Source: Caldilineae bacterium
GTDB lineage: Bacteria > Chloroflexota > Anaerolineae > Epilineales > Epilineaceae
DNA: 64,000 nt
NCBI GenBank assembly: GCA_020634625.1
Contig: JACKBJ010000012.1
Coordinates: forward strand, 1-64,000
Direction: 5' to 3'
Position numbers and translations under genes: made by a program. The notes below the pieces were generated by a model that did not search any database, was not told the origin of the DNA, and was given only the letters and a program-made list of their open reading frames with translations. This document shows positions 20,101 to 32,900 of the stretch, in pieces; within the stretch, counting starts at the first letter, position 1, and every line of letters begins with the position of its first letter.

Positions 20101-22463
20101 CGGCGGTCGCCGGCAGCGACGCGACCGGGCCGGTGCAGTACTTCTTCACCGAGACCTCGGGTCAGCCCGGCGGCACCAACAGCGGCTGGCAGTCCAGCCC
20201 GAGCTACACCGACGACGGCCTCGCGCCCGACACCCGGTACCGCTACACGGTGACGCTGCGGGATGCCTTGGGCAACGTCGGTGCCGCATCCGCCCCCTCC
20301 GCGGTGACGACCGATCCCGAGTCGCCGCCCGGGGGCGATGCCGAAGCCCTCAGCGCTGCGTTCCGAGCCCTCGCGGCGCACATCGAGGGTAATGCCGAGC
20401 TGACGGGGGCGCAGATCGCCGCCCACAAGGCCACGATCGACGCCAAGGCCGGATTCATCGGCAGCCACAGCTCGGCGATCCAGGCGAGCTTCGACCTGAT
20501 CGCGACCTATGACCGGGTGATCGGCCCCCTCTTCGTGAACGGCAGCCCGGTGCGGTCCTTCTCGCGCAACAACTCCGACGCGTCCATCCACTGGGTGGTC
20601 TACTCGGTCATGCAGACCCTCTTGGACCGGGTCTATACCCCGGAACACGTCCGAACCTACGACTACCTCTTCGAGGGCTTCGCCTTCGGCTCGGCCGACT
20701 TCTTCCCGGGCCATGCCGACCCGCCGACCGATCCCGATGCGGTCTACACGGTCGCCATCGACGCCAGCTATCCGGACACCTGGGGCGACGACACGATGTA
20801 CAGCGGGTCCCCCGCCCGAAAGCCCACCGGGGCCTACGTCGCGCCCGGGGCGACCGCGAGGGTGCGCGTGCCGCCGGCCATCGTCGGCAGGGGCTACGCC
20901 GTCCGGGTCGGCGCCCACTCCTGGGACTTCTCCAACAAGCCGACCATCAAACGCCTGGATCGGGTCAGCCGGGTCTTCCCGATCGACCGCGAGCTGGTCG
21001 AGGTGGCCAACCCGCTCGGTGGCGGCATCTACATCGAGGTGCCGCGCCTGGAGGCGGTCGGGGTGGTGGAAGTCGAGATCCGCAACGCGATCCGTTCGCC
21101 CTACTTCTCGGCGAAGCCCTTCCACCGCACCACGCTGGCCGAGTGGCGGACGATCGAGCGCAAGCATCCAGCGCCCTGGGCCGACTTCCAATCGGAGTCG
21201 TTCATGATGAACCTGCCCACCGACTGGATCTACGCCCTGGACGATCCGGTCCGCCTGATGGCCGACCACGATAAGGCCATGGACGCGATCAACGCGCTGA
21301 TGGGCTATCCGGAGGGCAAGGGCAAGGAGACGGCCTACCCCCAGGTGGACCTCAGCTTGCGCGCCTCGGTGTTCGCGCCGGGCTATCCCTCGGTGAACAT
21401 CGCCTACAACCCGGACAAACGCTACGGGGGCGATCACGATCACTTCCTCCTGCGCGCTCCGGAGCACGCGGCCGACTGGTACTACCACGAAGAGGGGCAC
21501 GCCTACGGCTTCCCGAAGTTTGGCGGGGAGACGGAGTCGAACGTCAACCTGCTGCACGTGGCGGTAGCCAACGGCGCCTTCGGCGTGGACCTGGACCGGG
21601 CCCTCGCCGCCTCACGCGGATTCCAGGACAACCCGCACCGTACCCTGGACAACACCGCGATCGCGTGGATGACGAGCTTCAACTTATCACCGCGCAACGT
21701 GCCGATGGCCGCCGGCGAAAAGGCCTACCAGCTCAAGGGGCACGCCAAGTTCGTCGACCTGGCTCGGCTCTTCGGCTGGACCGTGCTGGAGGACTACTGG
21801 TACTCCTTCAACGAGGAGCACGAGAACGGCGTCGCCAGCGACTTCAGCAACGATGGCATGCTGCTACGCCTCTCGGAGTCGGTGGGCGTGGACGTGTCGC
21901 CGCTGCTGCACTTCTGGGGGATCCATCCTCAGAACCCCTCCGCGCTCTCGGCCGCCATCGCCGCCGCGGGGCTGCCCGAGTCGGCGGCCATCTACGACAC
22001 CCTGATGCACTACCGGTCGATCGTCCCGGCGGACAACGCGGCCTTCCAGACCTTCGCCCTGAGCTGGTGGGGCCATCAGCCCAACCCGACCGGCCTTTGG
22101 ACCGAGTCCGAGCACGGTCGCCAATGGGACGAGACGCCCTGGTTCGAGCAGAACAACGATGTCGAGAACCGCCCCAACGGCGAGATCTACGTCGAGGCCT
22201 CGGCCGCCGAGATCCGGGGCTACGTCGACACCATCCTGGGCCGGTACTTCCCGAACGGCAGGCCGGGAGCGGCGCCGCGTCCGGTCTACTTCCCGATTCT
22301 CAATGCCCTGCGCTCGGAGGCCGCGCTTGGAGGCCGCGCTTGGAGTGGCTCGGCCCATCGGGGCGATCGAGGCCTGGCGCGCGGCGCAGCCGGAGTCGGC
22401 CCCGCGCCATCTGCGTTCCTTCGCCTCGGCCCGCAAACCGTGGGTGGCGGACAATTCCGATAG
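17196..22463 (+). CDS. Giant secreted SASA esterase - TSP3 - Fn3 - M60 metallopeptidase
   Basis: A 1755-residue exported protein. Order: signal peptide (1-31); N-terminal jelly-roll, possibly carbohydrate-binding (about 35-210); Fn3-like (about 215-305); DxDGDG calcium-binding TSP3-like repeats (about 308-480); SASA/CE6-type esterase domain with GQSNM at 504-508 and YVWWQGHKDQ later; two near-identical Fn3-like modules (about 845-1050); an M60-type region with HEEGH at 1431-1435 followed by Glu residues, the gluzincin HExxH...E pattern of M60 mucin peptidases. Known family roles suggest removal of acetyl groups from sialic or other sugars plus cleavage of O-glycosylated protein; the actual substrate is unknown. 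GGAAG precedes ATG 17196. A PVYFPIL tail motif lies just before a 13-base tandem duplication that probably altered the C-terminus. Confidence 0.88.
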   Translation: MKPAIIPPSRLRLALMLLLGLFATVMPAEAANLSTSPIAPEIDDADIANFGPVTWTDKWFTDGAAAGRPHGQTFSIGDAGVMLKAITYQVAPNQKAEPTKTYRIRVGQVDVARATFTELHAETATQDVTWSGGEFMTWTLDEPVYLAPNAAYGVDIGMTASSSSWRTGIPYLNGTEDIHAGGTSYLSGTTGNGIGDGTLNSMGKDRVFHLDLEDPLAPRPFSGQIVPGGKVDLVWRNRSAQAGSEVWVDVWFGRDPVSDFRKLVDRQAGLTSIEVEAPVADTYYWRVDSYLEGRPSGRPVQGARFSFIVDDTDGDGLPDRFELAYTSPPSNTAMQPGDDDDADGLTNLEEYRAGTVPNRDDTDGDGLLDGAEVAGAGARPATDPTRADSDGDGLTDGAESNTGSFRSAADTGTDPTDIDTDADALADGVETGSGRFVSAEDTGTNPTDPDTDGDRAGDWYEVAATFTDPTDAGDDPGFTYPLPDPDPADTGVTDRPVKVYILLGQSNMVGIGYVDEPLDGRPGSLVGITRDEHKFPHFVDDQGRWTERRDVWYEGVISATAKRWLSAGCGASDDRLGPELGLGHVLGEYHDEPVILLKSSIGNRSLGWDYCPPGTPRFTWNDGTTDWTYAGYGDSPERWETGTTPSPIAWYAGKQYDECLLDEADWAPAGGAPVDNGVDVLDGFAARFPQYAAQGFEIAGYVWWQGHKDQAEPHASRYGPNLARFIEATRDYYANRYPDHTRPDAPFVLGTVAFDGGWNNDSPGFRAVVEGQLSVSGETGAYPAFAGNVLTVETRSYWRDVDASPGSQGFHYNNNAETYTLVGDALGRGMVNLIEGRQPTRDSDPPAPDPATFAMAPTAVNSVSVQMTATTGSDASDPVQYRFTETSGNPGGSSSDWQTSPTYIDDGLEPSTRYSYVVTLRDSAATPNIGRPSDPASVTTDRPDTDPPLPNPPSFASPPSANGSSAHMTAVAGSDATGPVQYFFTETSGQPGGTNSGWQSSPSYTDDGLAPDTRYRYTVTLRDALGNVGAASAPSAVTTDPESPPGGDAEALSAAFRALAAHIEGNAELTGAQIAAHKATIDAKAGFIGSHSSAIQASFDLIATYDRVIGPLFVNGSPVRSFSRNNSDASIHWVVYSVMQTLLDRVYTPEHVRTYDYLFEGFAFGSADFFPGHADPPTDPDAVYTVAIDASYPDTWGDDTMYSGSPARKPTGAYVAPGATARVRVPPAIVGRGYAVRVGAHSWDFSNKPTIKRLDRVSRVFPIDRELVEVANPLGGGIYIEVPRLEAVGVVEVEIRNAIRSPYFSAKPFHRTTLAEWRTIERKHPAPWADFQSESFMMNLPTDWIYALDDPVRLMADHDKAMDAINALMGYPEGKGKETAYPQVDLSLRASVFAPGYPSVNIAYNPDKRYGGDHDHFLLRAPEHAADWYYHEEGHAYGFPKFGGETESNVNLLHVAVANGAFGVDLDRALAASRGFQDNPHRTLDNTAIAWMTSFNLSPRNVPMAAGEKAYQLKGHAKFVDLARLFGWTVLEDYWYSFNEEHENGVASDFSNDGMLLRLSESVGVDVSPLLHFWGIHPQNPSALSAAIAAAGLPESAAIYDTLMHYRSIVPADNAAFQTFALSWWGHQPNPTGLWTESEHGRQWDETPWFEQNNDVENRPNGEIYVEASAAEIRGYVDTILGRYFPNGRPGAAPRPVYFPILNALRSEAALGGRAWSGSAHRGDRGLARGAAGVGPAPSAFLRLGPQTVGGGQFR
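22316..22341 (+). repeat. 13-base tandem duplication that shifts frame near the end of the M60 gene
   Basis: GGAGGCCGCGCTT occurs twice in direct succession (22316-22328, 22329-22341). Thirteen is not a multiple of three, so gain or loss of one unit switches the reading frame of the last 40-odd codons. With two units the gene stops at 22463; with one it would stop at 22476. Confidence 0.85.
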
Positions 22464-22472
22464 CCGCGCCCT

Positions 22473-25841
<3,369 letters not shown>

Positions 25842-25878
25842 GGAGAAGATGATGCCGCAGATCCAGGGGGCGGGCCAT
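25842..25878 (-). promoter_or_regulatory. Fixed-spacing element upstream of paralogue 1
   Basis: Minus strand: ATGGCC, 13 bases, TGCGGCATCATC, 6 bases, then the ATG. The same order and exact spacing occur before all four cyclase-NACHT-FGE genes. CATCAT could be a -10 for a leaderless transcript. Confidence 0.65.
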
Positions 25879-25903
25879 CCGACCTGGGTTCGGCGCGCCG
25901 TTC

Positions 25904-26236
25904 GTGGCGGACGCGTCGAGATGGCTGCAATGCAGGAAGCGCATGTGGCGGGGCACCACCAACGCGCCGGAGGCGGACGATCCGGATGGGCTCTTCCTCG
26001 CCGGCGTGACGTTCAACGCGTTCATGGTGACCCAGGACAACGGCGCTCGAGCCCGCATCTTGTGGGCACCGGAAGCACCGTTCTGGCAGACCCTGCTCCT
26101 GACGGCCGATACGACCGTGGCCAGCATCGGCGCCCGGCCCCAACACCCTTTCGCGTGGCGACACGTCGATGGTCACCGCGAAGGCGGCGCAGGGGGAGGG
26201 GATCGAGGTCACCCTGCAGATGTGTCACCACGAGTG
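25904..26236 (+). pseudogene. Possible decayed coding fragment between paralogues 1 and 2
   Basis: A plus-strand frame from about 25904 reads plausibly as protein (LAGVTFNAFMVTQDNG, LWAPEAPFWQTLLLTADTTV) to about 26135. The sequence then continues plausibly in another frame (SRGDTSMVTAKAAQGEG ... LQMCHHE) to a TGA at 26234-26236. This suggests one gene with a frameshift. No family recognised, no clear ribosome site. It could also be chance in GC-rich DNA. Confidence 0.3.
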
Positions 26237-26304
26237 AGCGGCGGCGTGACCCCAAGGGCTTGGGCAACGCAGCGGCAGGCGGACGACGGCCGGCCGTGGA
26301 CGGG

Positions 26305-29300
26305 TCAGCCCGCGGCCTGGAACCGCGAGCGGGCGAGGCGCAGGCCCCGGAAGTCGCCCCGCTCGTCGGGATGGCTCTTGTCGCGTAGGCTCGGCTGCGA
26401 CCGGCCGATGCCGGCGTAGAAGGAGCTGCCGCGCGCCACCCGCAGCCACTCGCTGCCGACCGAAAGATCCTCGCGCCCGTCGTGCGCGACGTAGGGGCTG
26501 CGGTACTCCGGTGTGGAGGCGTCTCGCCCCCAGAGGCTGAGCGTCCAGTCCAGACTGTTCGCGCCAAAGTCGCTCAGCCCTTCGGGCGTTTCGCCCTCGG
26601 CGAAGATCCCGACCGGGCTCGGCCGGCGGAGGCGGGTCTCGAGCAGATTGCCCTTCAGCGGGTCGCCGTCCTCACCGTAGGCGTAGCGGCGCCCCGCGCG
26701 GCCCCGCGCCGCCGCCTCCCATTCGACCTCGCTGGGCAGGCGGAAGGCCTGGCCGGTCTGCGCCGACAGCCAGGCGCAGTAGGCCAGCGCCTCGAACCAG
26801 CTGAGGCCGACCACCGGCTGCGCCGGGTGGTTGTAGCGCGCGTCCCGCCACCAGTTGGGCTCGGTCAGGCGCCCTCCCGGGTAGAGCTCGCTCAGATGGG
26901 CCTCGAGCTCGGCCTCCGACATCGCCATCCGCAGCTGAAAGCGCTCGAAGATCGCGTCATCGATCTGCCCGCTGTCCCGCAGCTCCACCGGCGCCTCGGG
27001 GTGCTGCTTGAAGATCGCCACCGTGGTCCGGGCGCCCCGCTTCGTCGTCTCGGCGGTGCCTTCTCCGCGCCGCCATGCGCGCGCCTCCTCCGTCTCCCAC
27101 CAACGCTCGTCTTCGTAACCGCCCGCCGCCATGAAGCAGGCATACTCGGCGTTGGTCACCGAGAAGCGCCCGATCGCGAAGGGCGCCAGGTCCACCGAAT
27201 GCCGCCGCATGGGGACGAACGCCCCCGGCGTGTCCTCGTCGAAGTCCGGGCTCGGGACCTCCCCGATCGGGTAGGTCCCGCCCGCGAGGTCGACCATCGG
27301 GGGCAGCAGATAGGCGCCCTCGGGGCCGACCCGCCGCTCGAGGCGCGGGTCGCCCAGGTCGCCCAGGACGAAGCCGGCCTCCACACGCGCCCGCAGGTCG
27401 GCGTCACGATCCCGGCTGCGCTCCAGGAGCGCACGGCGCAGCTCATCCTGGAAGCGCTCGCTCAGCTTCGAAGCGACCGTCGGCACCAGGGCCGCCCTTC
27501 CGGCGACCGCCAGGTTCTCCGCCATCAGCGCGCGGATGAAGCCCTCCGGCTCCGCGGACATCGCCGCGGCCAGGATGGTCGTCTCCTCCCAGCCCGTCGT
27601 CGGCAGGGCCGGCAGCGCATCGGCGGGCCGCAGGGTCTCCAGGAGCTCGCGGACGCTGGGGCGGATCTCCGCTGCGCGCCAGGGCGCGCGCACCAGCTCC
27701 GGTTGCGGCGCGCGCGAGAGCACGCGGGCCGCGAAGTACTCCTGAAGCAGCTGGTGGCGATAGAGCAGCTCGTCGACCGCCGGGTCCTCGTCCAGCACCC
27801 CGATGGCCACCCCCGCCTTCACCAGGGTCTCGTCCTGGTCGTGCGACAGGAGCTCGAGCGCCCGATCGTAGTCGAGGCGCAGCTGGCTGGCCCCGCCGGC
27901 GGCGTCCGCGGTCTGCATGCCGTAGGCCAGGCCCGAGAGCTTGGGCATCAGCGCCCCGCGCTCGGGCAGATCGTAGGCGCCCTGCCATTGCCAGTGGGTC
28001 AGGCGCCGCAGGTCCCGGCTCGACAGGAGCTCCTCCAGCGCGAAGAGCGGGTTGTCGCGCTCCACCTCGCGCTTCAGCGCCTGCCGGACGAAGCCGGTGA
28101 AGAGCCCGGCGCGATCCTGAGCCAGCTCGCCACTGGCCTCGACCTGATCCACCAGCAGGGCCAGGAAGAAGGGCGCGCGCAGGGCCTCCAGCTGCGGCGT
28201 CCCGGCGATGGCTTTCCAGATGTCCTCGCCGCGGACCGGGCTATAGCGCCGGAGGAACTCGTGCACCTGCGCGTCGTCGAGCGCCTCGATCTGCACTTGG
28301 GGCACCCGTAGGGCGGGCGTGGAAAGCGGGGCCGAGTAGTCCAGCGTGCGGCAGCTGAACACCACTCGGTTGCCGGGCCGTTCCTGGGTCAGCCGCAGCA
28401 GCCAGTCCTTCCATCCGCCCAAGCGCTCCCGGAACTCCCGCTCGCTGGCGACGGGCATCTCGTTCAGGGCATCGAGCAGCAGGGTCACGCGACCTTCGGC
28501 CAGCAGCGAATCCAGGGCGGGCAGGTCGGGGAAGCGCTCCGCCCAGCGCTCCGCCAGCCAGGCGCCCGGCGGGGGCGGCGCGGCGCCGGCGGCCTCCGGC
28601 TTGTACTGGCTCATCTGGATCAGGAAGGTGACGCCCTCCGCCCCGTCCTCCTCCCGCAGAGCCGCGATGGCCCGGTCCATCTCGAGGTGCCGCAGGAGGG
28701 TGCTCTTCCCGCCGCCCGGTGGGCCCAGCACGACCAGCGCCGGATCCGGCAGGGTCGCCATGAGCGCGCCCAGGTCGTGCTGGCGCACCGGCGCGGGGAC
28801 CCAGCGATCGCCGGGCGCGTCCTCGCCCTGGTCCATCAGCAGCGTCAGCGCCACGAAGCGCCCGTCCAAGCGGTAATGCGGCTGGCTCCACTCGGCGATC
28901 CGGCCGAGGCGGTACTCGCGCAGGTCGGCCGGGCGATGCTGCGCCGCCTGGCGCAGCTGGTCGGTGGTCAGGACCACCGTGGCGAGGTCCCGGCGCAACA
29001 CCTGGTGCAGGGCATCGAAGGTCTCGGCGACGCTGCGCTCGGCGATCGTCGGCTGCCCTTCCGCGCTCCCGGACGGCGTCGCACCGTCCGACACGACGAT
29101 GCGGTCGCGCGCGGCCAGCTCACCGGCGGTCGTCAGGGGTCGGCGCAGGTCGGGCAGCCCTGGCGCCACCACCTGCCAGATGTGCTCGGCATGCCGGAGG
29201 TCCTTGAGTCGGTGCTCGCCCAGATCGCGGAGCGTGAGGCCCTCGGACTCGAGCGCCGCGGCGGCCGGGCGCGCGCTCGACGAGAGCAGGATCTGCCCGC

Positions 29301-29691
29301 CATGGCCAGCCGAAACGAGCCGGGCGGTCCGATTGAGGGCCGGGCCGAAGTAGTCGCCGCCGCGGGCCTCGGCATGGCCGCGATGGATGCCCATGCGCAC
29401 GCGCAGCTCGGCGAAGCCGGGGCCGAAGGCGCTCCAGTCCTCGGCGCCCAGGTCCCGCTGGGCCGCCAGGGCCGCGGCCAGGGCGTCGTCGATCTCGGCA
29501 AATGCCCCGTAGAAGGCGTCGCCCACCGTCTTGAAGACATGCCCGCCTCGGCGCTCGATCGCGCCGCGCAGGATCGCGTCGTGGCGCGGCAAGGCGGCCG
29601 ACATGGCCTCGCGGTGGTGCTCCCAGCGTCGGGTCGAGCCCTCGATGTCGGTGAAGAGGAAGGTGACGATGCCGGTGGGGAGTTGGGTCAT
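26305..29691 (-). CDS. Nucleotide cyclase - NACHT NTPase - FGE-like protein, paralogue 2
   Basis: A 1128-residue protein with the same architecture as its neighbours but the most divergent sequence. Cyclase domain 1-175 (FTDIEGST 13-20, VGDAF 56-60, LNRTARL 119-125), NACHT with Walker A GPPGGGKST 323-331 and Walker B LLLDALNE 403-410, FGE-like domain from about 785. The FGE domain has a longer insertion after its first strand (EVPSPDFDEDTPG) and a C-terminal variable region in which the usual GGSW is GSSF. No FGE catalytic Cys. Start ATG 29691 follows the shared upstream element; the open frame to 29916 has no support. Probably transcribed alone: 463 bases separate it from paralogue 1 and 231 from paralogue 3. 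Same inferred sensor role. Confidence 0.87.
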   Translation of the reverse strand: MTQLPTGIVTFLFTDIEGSTRRWEHHREAMSAALPRHDAILRGAIERRGGHVFKTVGDAFYGAFAEIDDALAAALAAQRDLGAEDWSAFGPGFAELRVRMGIHRGHAEARGGDYFGPALNRTARLVSAGHGGQILLSSSARPAAAALESEGLTLRDLGEHRLKDLRHAEHIWQVVAPGLPDLRRPLTTAGELAARDRIVVSDGATPSGSAEGQPTIAERSVAETFDALHQVLRRDLATVVLTTDQLRQAAQHRPADLREYRLGRIAEWSQPHYRLDGRFVALTLLMDQGEDAPGDRWVPAPVRQHDLGALMATLPDPALVVLGPPGGGKSTLLRHLEMDRAIAALREEDGAEGVTFLIQMSQYKPEAAGAAPPPPGAWLAERWAERFPDLPALDSLLAEGRVTLLLDALNEMPVASEREFRERLGGWKDWLLRLTQERPGNRVVFSCRTLDYSAPLSTPALRVPQVQIEALDDAQVHEFLRRYSPVRGEDIWKAIAGTPQLEALRAPFFLALLVDQVEASGELAQDRAGLFTGFVRQALKREVERDNPLFALEELLSSRDLRRLTHWQWQGAYDLPERGALMPKLSGLAYGMQTADAAGGASQLRLDYDRALELLSHDQDETLVKAGVAIGVLDEDPAVDELLYRHQLLQEYFAARVLSRAPQPELVRAPWRAAEIRPSVRELLETLRPADALPALPTTGWEETTILAAAMSAEPEGFIRALMAENLAVAGRAALVPTVASKLSERFQDELRRALLERSRDRDADLRARVEAGFVLGDLGDPRLERRVGPEGAYLLPPMVDLAGGTYPIGEVPSPDFDEDTPGAFVPMRRHSVDLAPFAIGRFSVTNAEYACFMAAGGYEDERWWETEEARAWRRGEGTAETTKRGARTTVAIFKQHPEAPVELRDSGQIDDAIFERFQLRMAMSEAELEAHLSELYPGGRLTEPNWWRDARYNHPAQPVVGLSWFEALAYCAWLSAQTGQAFRLPSEVEWEAAARGRAGRRYAYGEDGDPLKGNLLETRLRRPSPVGIFAEGETPEGLSDFGANSLDWTLSLWGRDASTPEYRSPYVAHDGREDLSVGSEWLRVARGSSFYAGIGRSQPSLRDKSHPDERGDFRGLRLARSRFQAAG
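26308..26442 (-). other. DGR-type variable region of paralogue 2
   Basis: The last 45 codons. Scaffold R-x-x-RGSSF, R20, P25, R28, G33-L-R-L is aligned without gaps to the other three paralogues; intervening residues are unique to this copy. Confidence 0.55.
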
Positions 29692-29728
29692 GGCGATGAG
29701 GATGCCGCAGGAGATGGCGATAGGCCAT
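29692..29728 (-). promoter_or_regulatory. Fixed-spacing element upstream of paralogue 2
   Basis: ATGGCC, 13 bases, TGCGGCATCCTC, 6 bases, ATG. One base differs from the TGCGGCATCATC form, spacing identical. The rest of the 231-base gap to the end of paralogue 3 holds nothing recognisable. Confidence 0.6.
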
Positions 29729-29922
29729 TCAGAAATCGGGTCAGGGCGGGCCGCCGGATTGGGCAGCGACCCGTGACGTGGAGGACCCGGCCAGGCGAGG
29801 CGAGGTATACGGCCGCGAGCCGTTCGAGCGCCGGGCCATCCCGACGGCTGCCCGATCGTGCTCGCGCGGCTGTCCAAGGCGAGGGGATCACTCCAGGTGT
29901 CAGCGACGTCCCCCAACCCGAG

Positions 29923-32900
29923 TCATGGATCTCTGGAGCGCCGACCCCTCGCCGCCACCGCATTCCCGGCCCCCTCTCCCAGCACCACCCGCATGCCCAA
30001 CCCGCTGTTCCGGACGGCCGGCAAGTCCGCGCTGCGGTTGAAGGTCAGCGCGAAGTCTCCAAGGCTGTGCCAGGCCCCGCCGCGTGAGATGCGCTGGAGC
30101 TCCCGCGGGCCTTCCGGCTCCTCGCGGCCGTCGGTCGCGTCGTAGGGGTAGGCGAACTCGGGATCGTTCCCATCCCGGCCGAAGGCGCTCGAGGTCCACT
30201 CCCAGACATTGCCGGTGAGGTCGCAGATGCCCTCGGGCGTATCGCCCTCCGGAAACACGCCGACCGGAGTCGTTTGGCGCACCTGGGTCTCCGACACGTT
30301 GGCGGACAGGCGGGCGAAGCCGTCGCCGTAGGCGTGACGCCGACCGGCCAGCCCGCGGGCAGCGGCCTCCCACTCGGCCTCGCTCGGCAGGCGGAAGGGC
30401 TGGCCCGACTGCGCGCTGAGCCACCGCAGGTAGGCCCTTGCCTCGAACCAGCAGATGCCCACCACCGGCTGCGTCCCCTGGTTGAGGCGCTCGGTTCGCC
30501 AGGAACGAGGCTCGGTCTGTCGCGACTCCGGGTAGAGCGCGTGCAGGTGGGCCTCCAGCTCGGCCTCGTTCATCCTCAAGCGCTGCTGCCAGCGCACATG
30601 AATCTCCTCCGTCCAGGCGCCGCGCGCGACAAAGCGGTGCATCAGCTCCGGCTCGGCGCGGAGCCGGGTCAGCCAGTCTCGCACATTGCTGTGGGTTCCC
30701 GCGGCCGTCCCGAGCCCGCGGCGCCAGTCGCGGCCCGCCGCCGTGTCCCACCAGCCTTCCTCTTCGTATCCGCCGGCCTCCACGAAGCAGCGCCACTCGG
30801 CGTTGGTCACGGGAAAGCGGCCGATGGAGAAGCTGGAGACCCTGACCTCGTGACGGGGCAGGTGCGCCCGGCTCGTCCCGCCGGCCCAGTGGATGAGCTC
30901 GTCCTCGCCCAAGGGCTGGACCCGACCCTCGACCCTCACGAGCGGCGGCAGGAGATAGGCGCCCTTGGGCCCCATATGGCGTTCGAAGCGCGGGTCGCCC
31001 AGCCGGCCGAGCGCCACGGCGCAGGCGATGCGGTCGCGCAGGTCGGCCACCGGGTCCCGGCTCCGGCGCGCCAGCGCCCAGCGAAGCGCGTCCAGAAAGG
31101 CCTCCGGCAGCCGCGAGTCCAGCTCCGGCTGCGCTGCCGCGCGGCCGGCCAAGGCCAGATTGGTCTCCATGAGCTCACGCAGAAAGGCCTCGGGATCCTC
31201 CGACATCGCCACGGCCAGCACGCTCGTCTCCTCCCAGCCGGTCTGGGGCAAGCTGGGCAGGGGATCGGCCGGGTCGAGCGAGTCGATCAGGGCCCCGACC
31301 GAGGGGTGGACCCTCTCGGCACGCCACTCCACGCGCGCCAGCTCCGCATCCGGCGCCCTGGCCAGCCGCCGCGCGGCGAAATACTCCTGCACCAGCTGGT
31401 GGATGTACATCAGGTCTCCGGCGGCCTCGTCCTCGTCGAGCACCGACAAGGCCTCGCCAGCCTGCACGATGGCCTCGTCGGCCTCGTCGTCCAGCAGGTC
31501 CAGGGCGTCGTCGAGGTCGACCCGGACCTGGGCGGCACCGCCCTCGTCCCGCTCCCGCTGCATGGCATGAGCAAGATCGGCCAGCTTGAGCAGCAGCTTG
31601 CCCCGGTCCGGCAGGTCGTAGGGCCCCTTCCACTGCCACTTGGCGATGCGCCGCAGGTCCCGGCTCTCGAGCAGCTCGCCCAGCTCGAAGAGCGGGTTGC
31701 CGCGCTCCACCTCCCGCCGCAGCGCCTGGCGCACGAAGCCGGTGAAGAGCGCTGCCCGACCGGCCGGCATCTCGCCGGTGGCTTCGACCTGTTCGACCAG
31801 GAGGGCCAGGAAGTAGGGCGAGCGGAGCACCTCCAGCTGCGGCTTGCCTTCGAGCGCGGACCAGATCTCGCGCCAGCGGCCGGGGCTGTAGACCATCAGG
31901 AAGTCCCGCACCTGGCCGTCGGTCAGGTTCTCGATGCGGACCTGCGGCACGCGCAGCTCGGGCGTCGAGAGCGACTGGCTGTAGTCGAGGCTGCGGCAGG
32001 AGAAGATGACGCGGTTGCCGCTGCTGGTCGCCGCAAGCTGCTGCAGCCATTCCTTCCAGAGTTGGACACGCTCGCGGAACGCCTTCTCCCCGGCCGAAGG
32101 CATCTCGTTGAGGGCGTCGAGCAGGAGGGTGACGCGGCCCTCGGACAGCAGATCGTCAAGGAGGGCCAGGTCGGGGTTGCGGGCCTGCCACTGGGCGGCG
32201 AGCCATTTGGCCGGCGAAGGCACCGGCTGGCCGGGCTCTGCCGCCTTGAAGGTGTTCAGCGAGATGAAGAAGGTCACGCGGCCTTCGGCCCCATCCTCGT
32301 CGCGCACGCCCGCGATGGCCGTGTCGAGCTCCAGCCGGCGCAGCAGCGTCGACTTGCCACCACCTGGCGGCCCCAGCACCACGATGGCCGGGTCGGAGGT
32401 GGCGTCCAACAACGCGCCGAGATCCTCGTAGCGCTCCTCTTGCGCTGCCCAGCGCCCCTGCACCGCCTCCTCGCCCTGGTCGATGAGCAGCGTCAGGCCG
32501 ACGAAGCGGCCGTCGAGGCGGTAGCGGGGCTGGGACCACTCGGCCACGCGGCCGAGGCGATACTCGCGCCAGTCGGTAGGCTTGTGGCGGGCTAGCTCGG
32601 TGGCTTCGGCCGGCGTGAGGGTGATGGCCTCGCCGGCGTCCGAGCGCAGCGCGGCCTCCAGGCTGGCCCAGACGCCGCCGGCCTCGCGGGTCGGGGTGTC
32701 AGCGCCTGGCGTGGAGTCCGGGGCGGGATCGGCAACGCGGACCCGGTCGCGCGGGTGCAGGGCCTCGGCGGTGCTGGGTGGGGTGTCGATCTCGGGTAGC
32801 CCCGGCCCCCGAAGTTGGAAGATGCGCTCGGTGTGACGAAGGTCCTTGAGGCGGTGCTCGCCCCAGTCGTGGAGCAGGCAGCCCTCGGGCAGGTGCTCGC

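Noticed and set aside
17028..21557. A 1509-codon open frame on the minus strand opposite the M60 gene
   Set aside because: High GC keeps the antisense frame open. Its composition is repetitive Val/Gly/Arg/Asp with no domain, and the plus strand has clear domains throughout.
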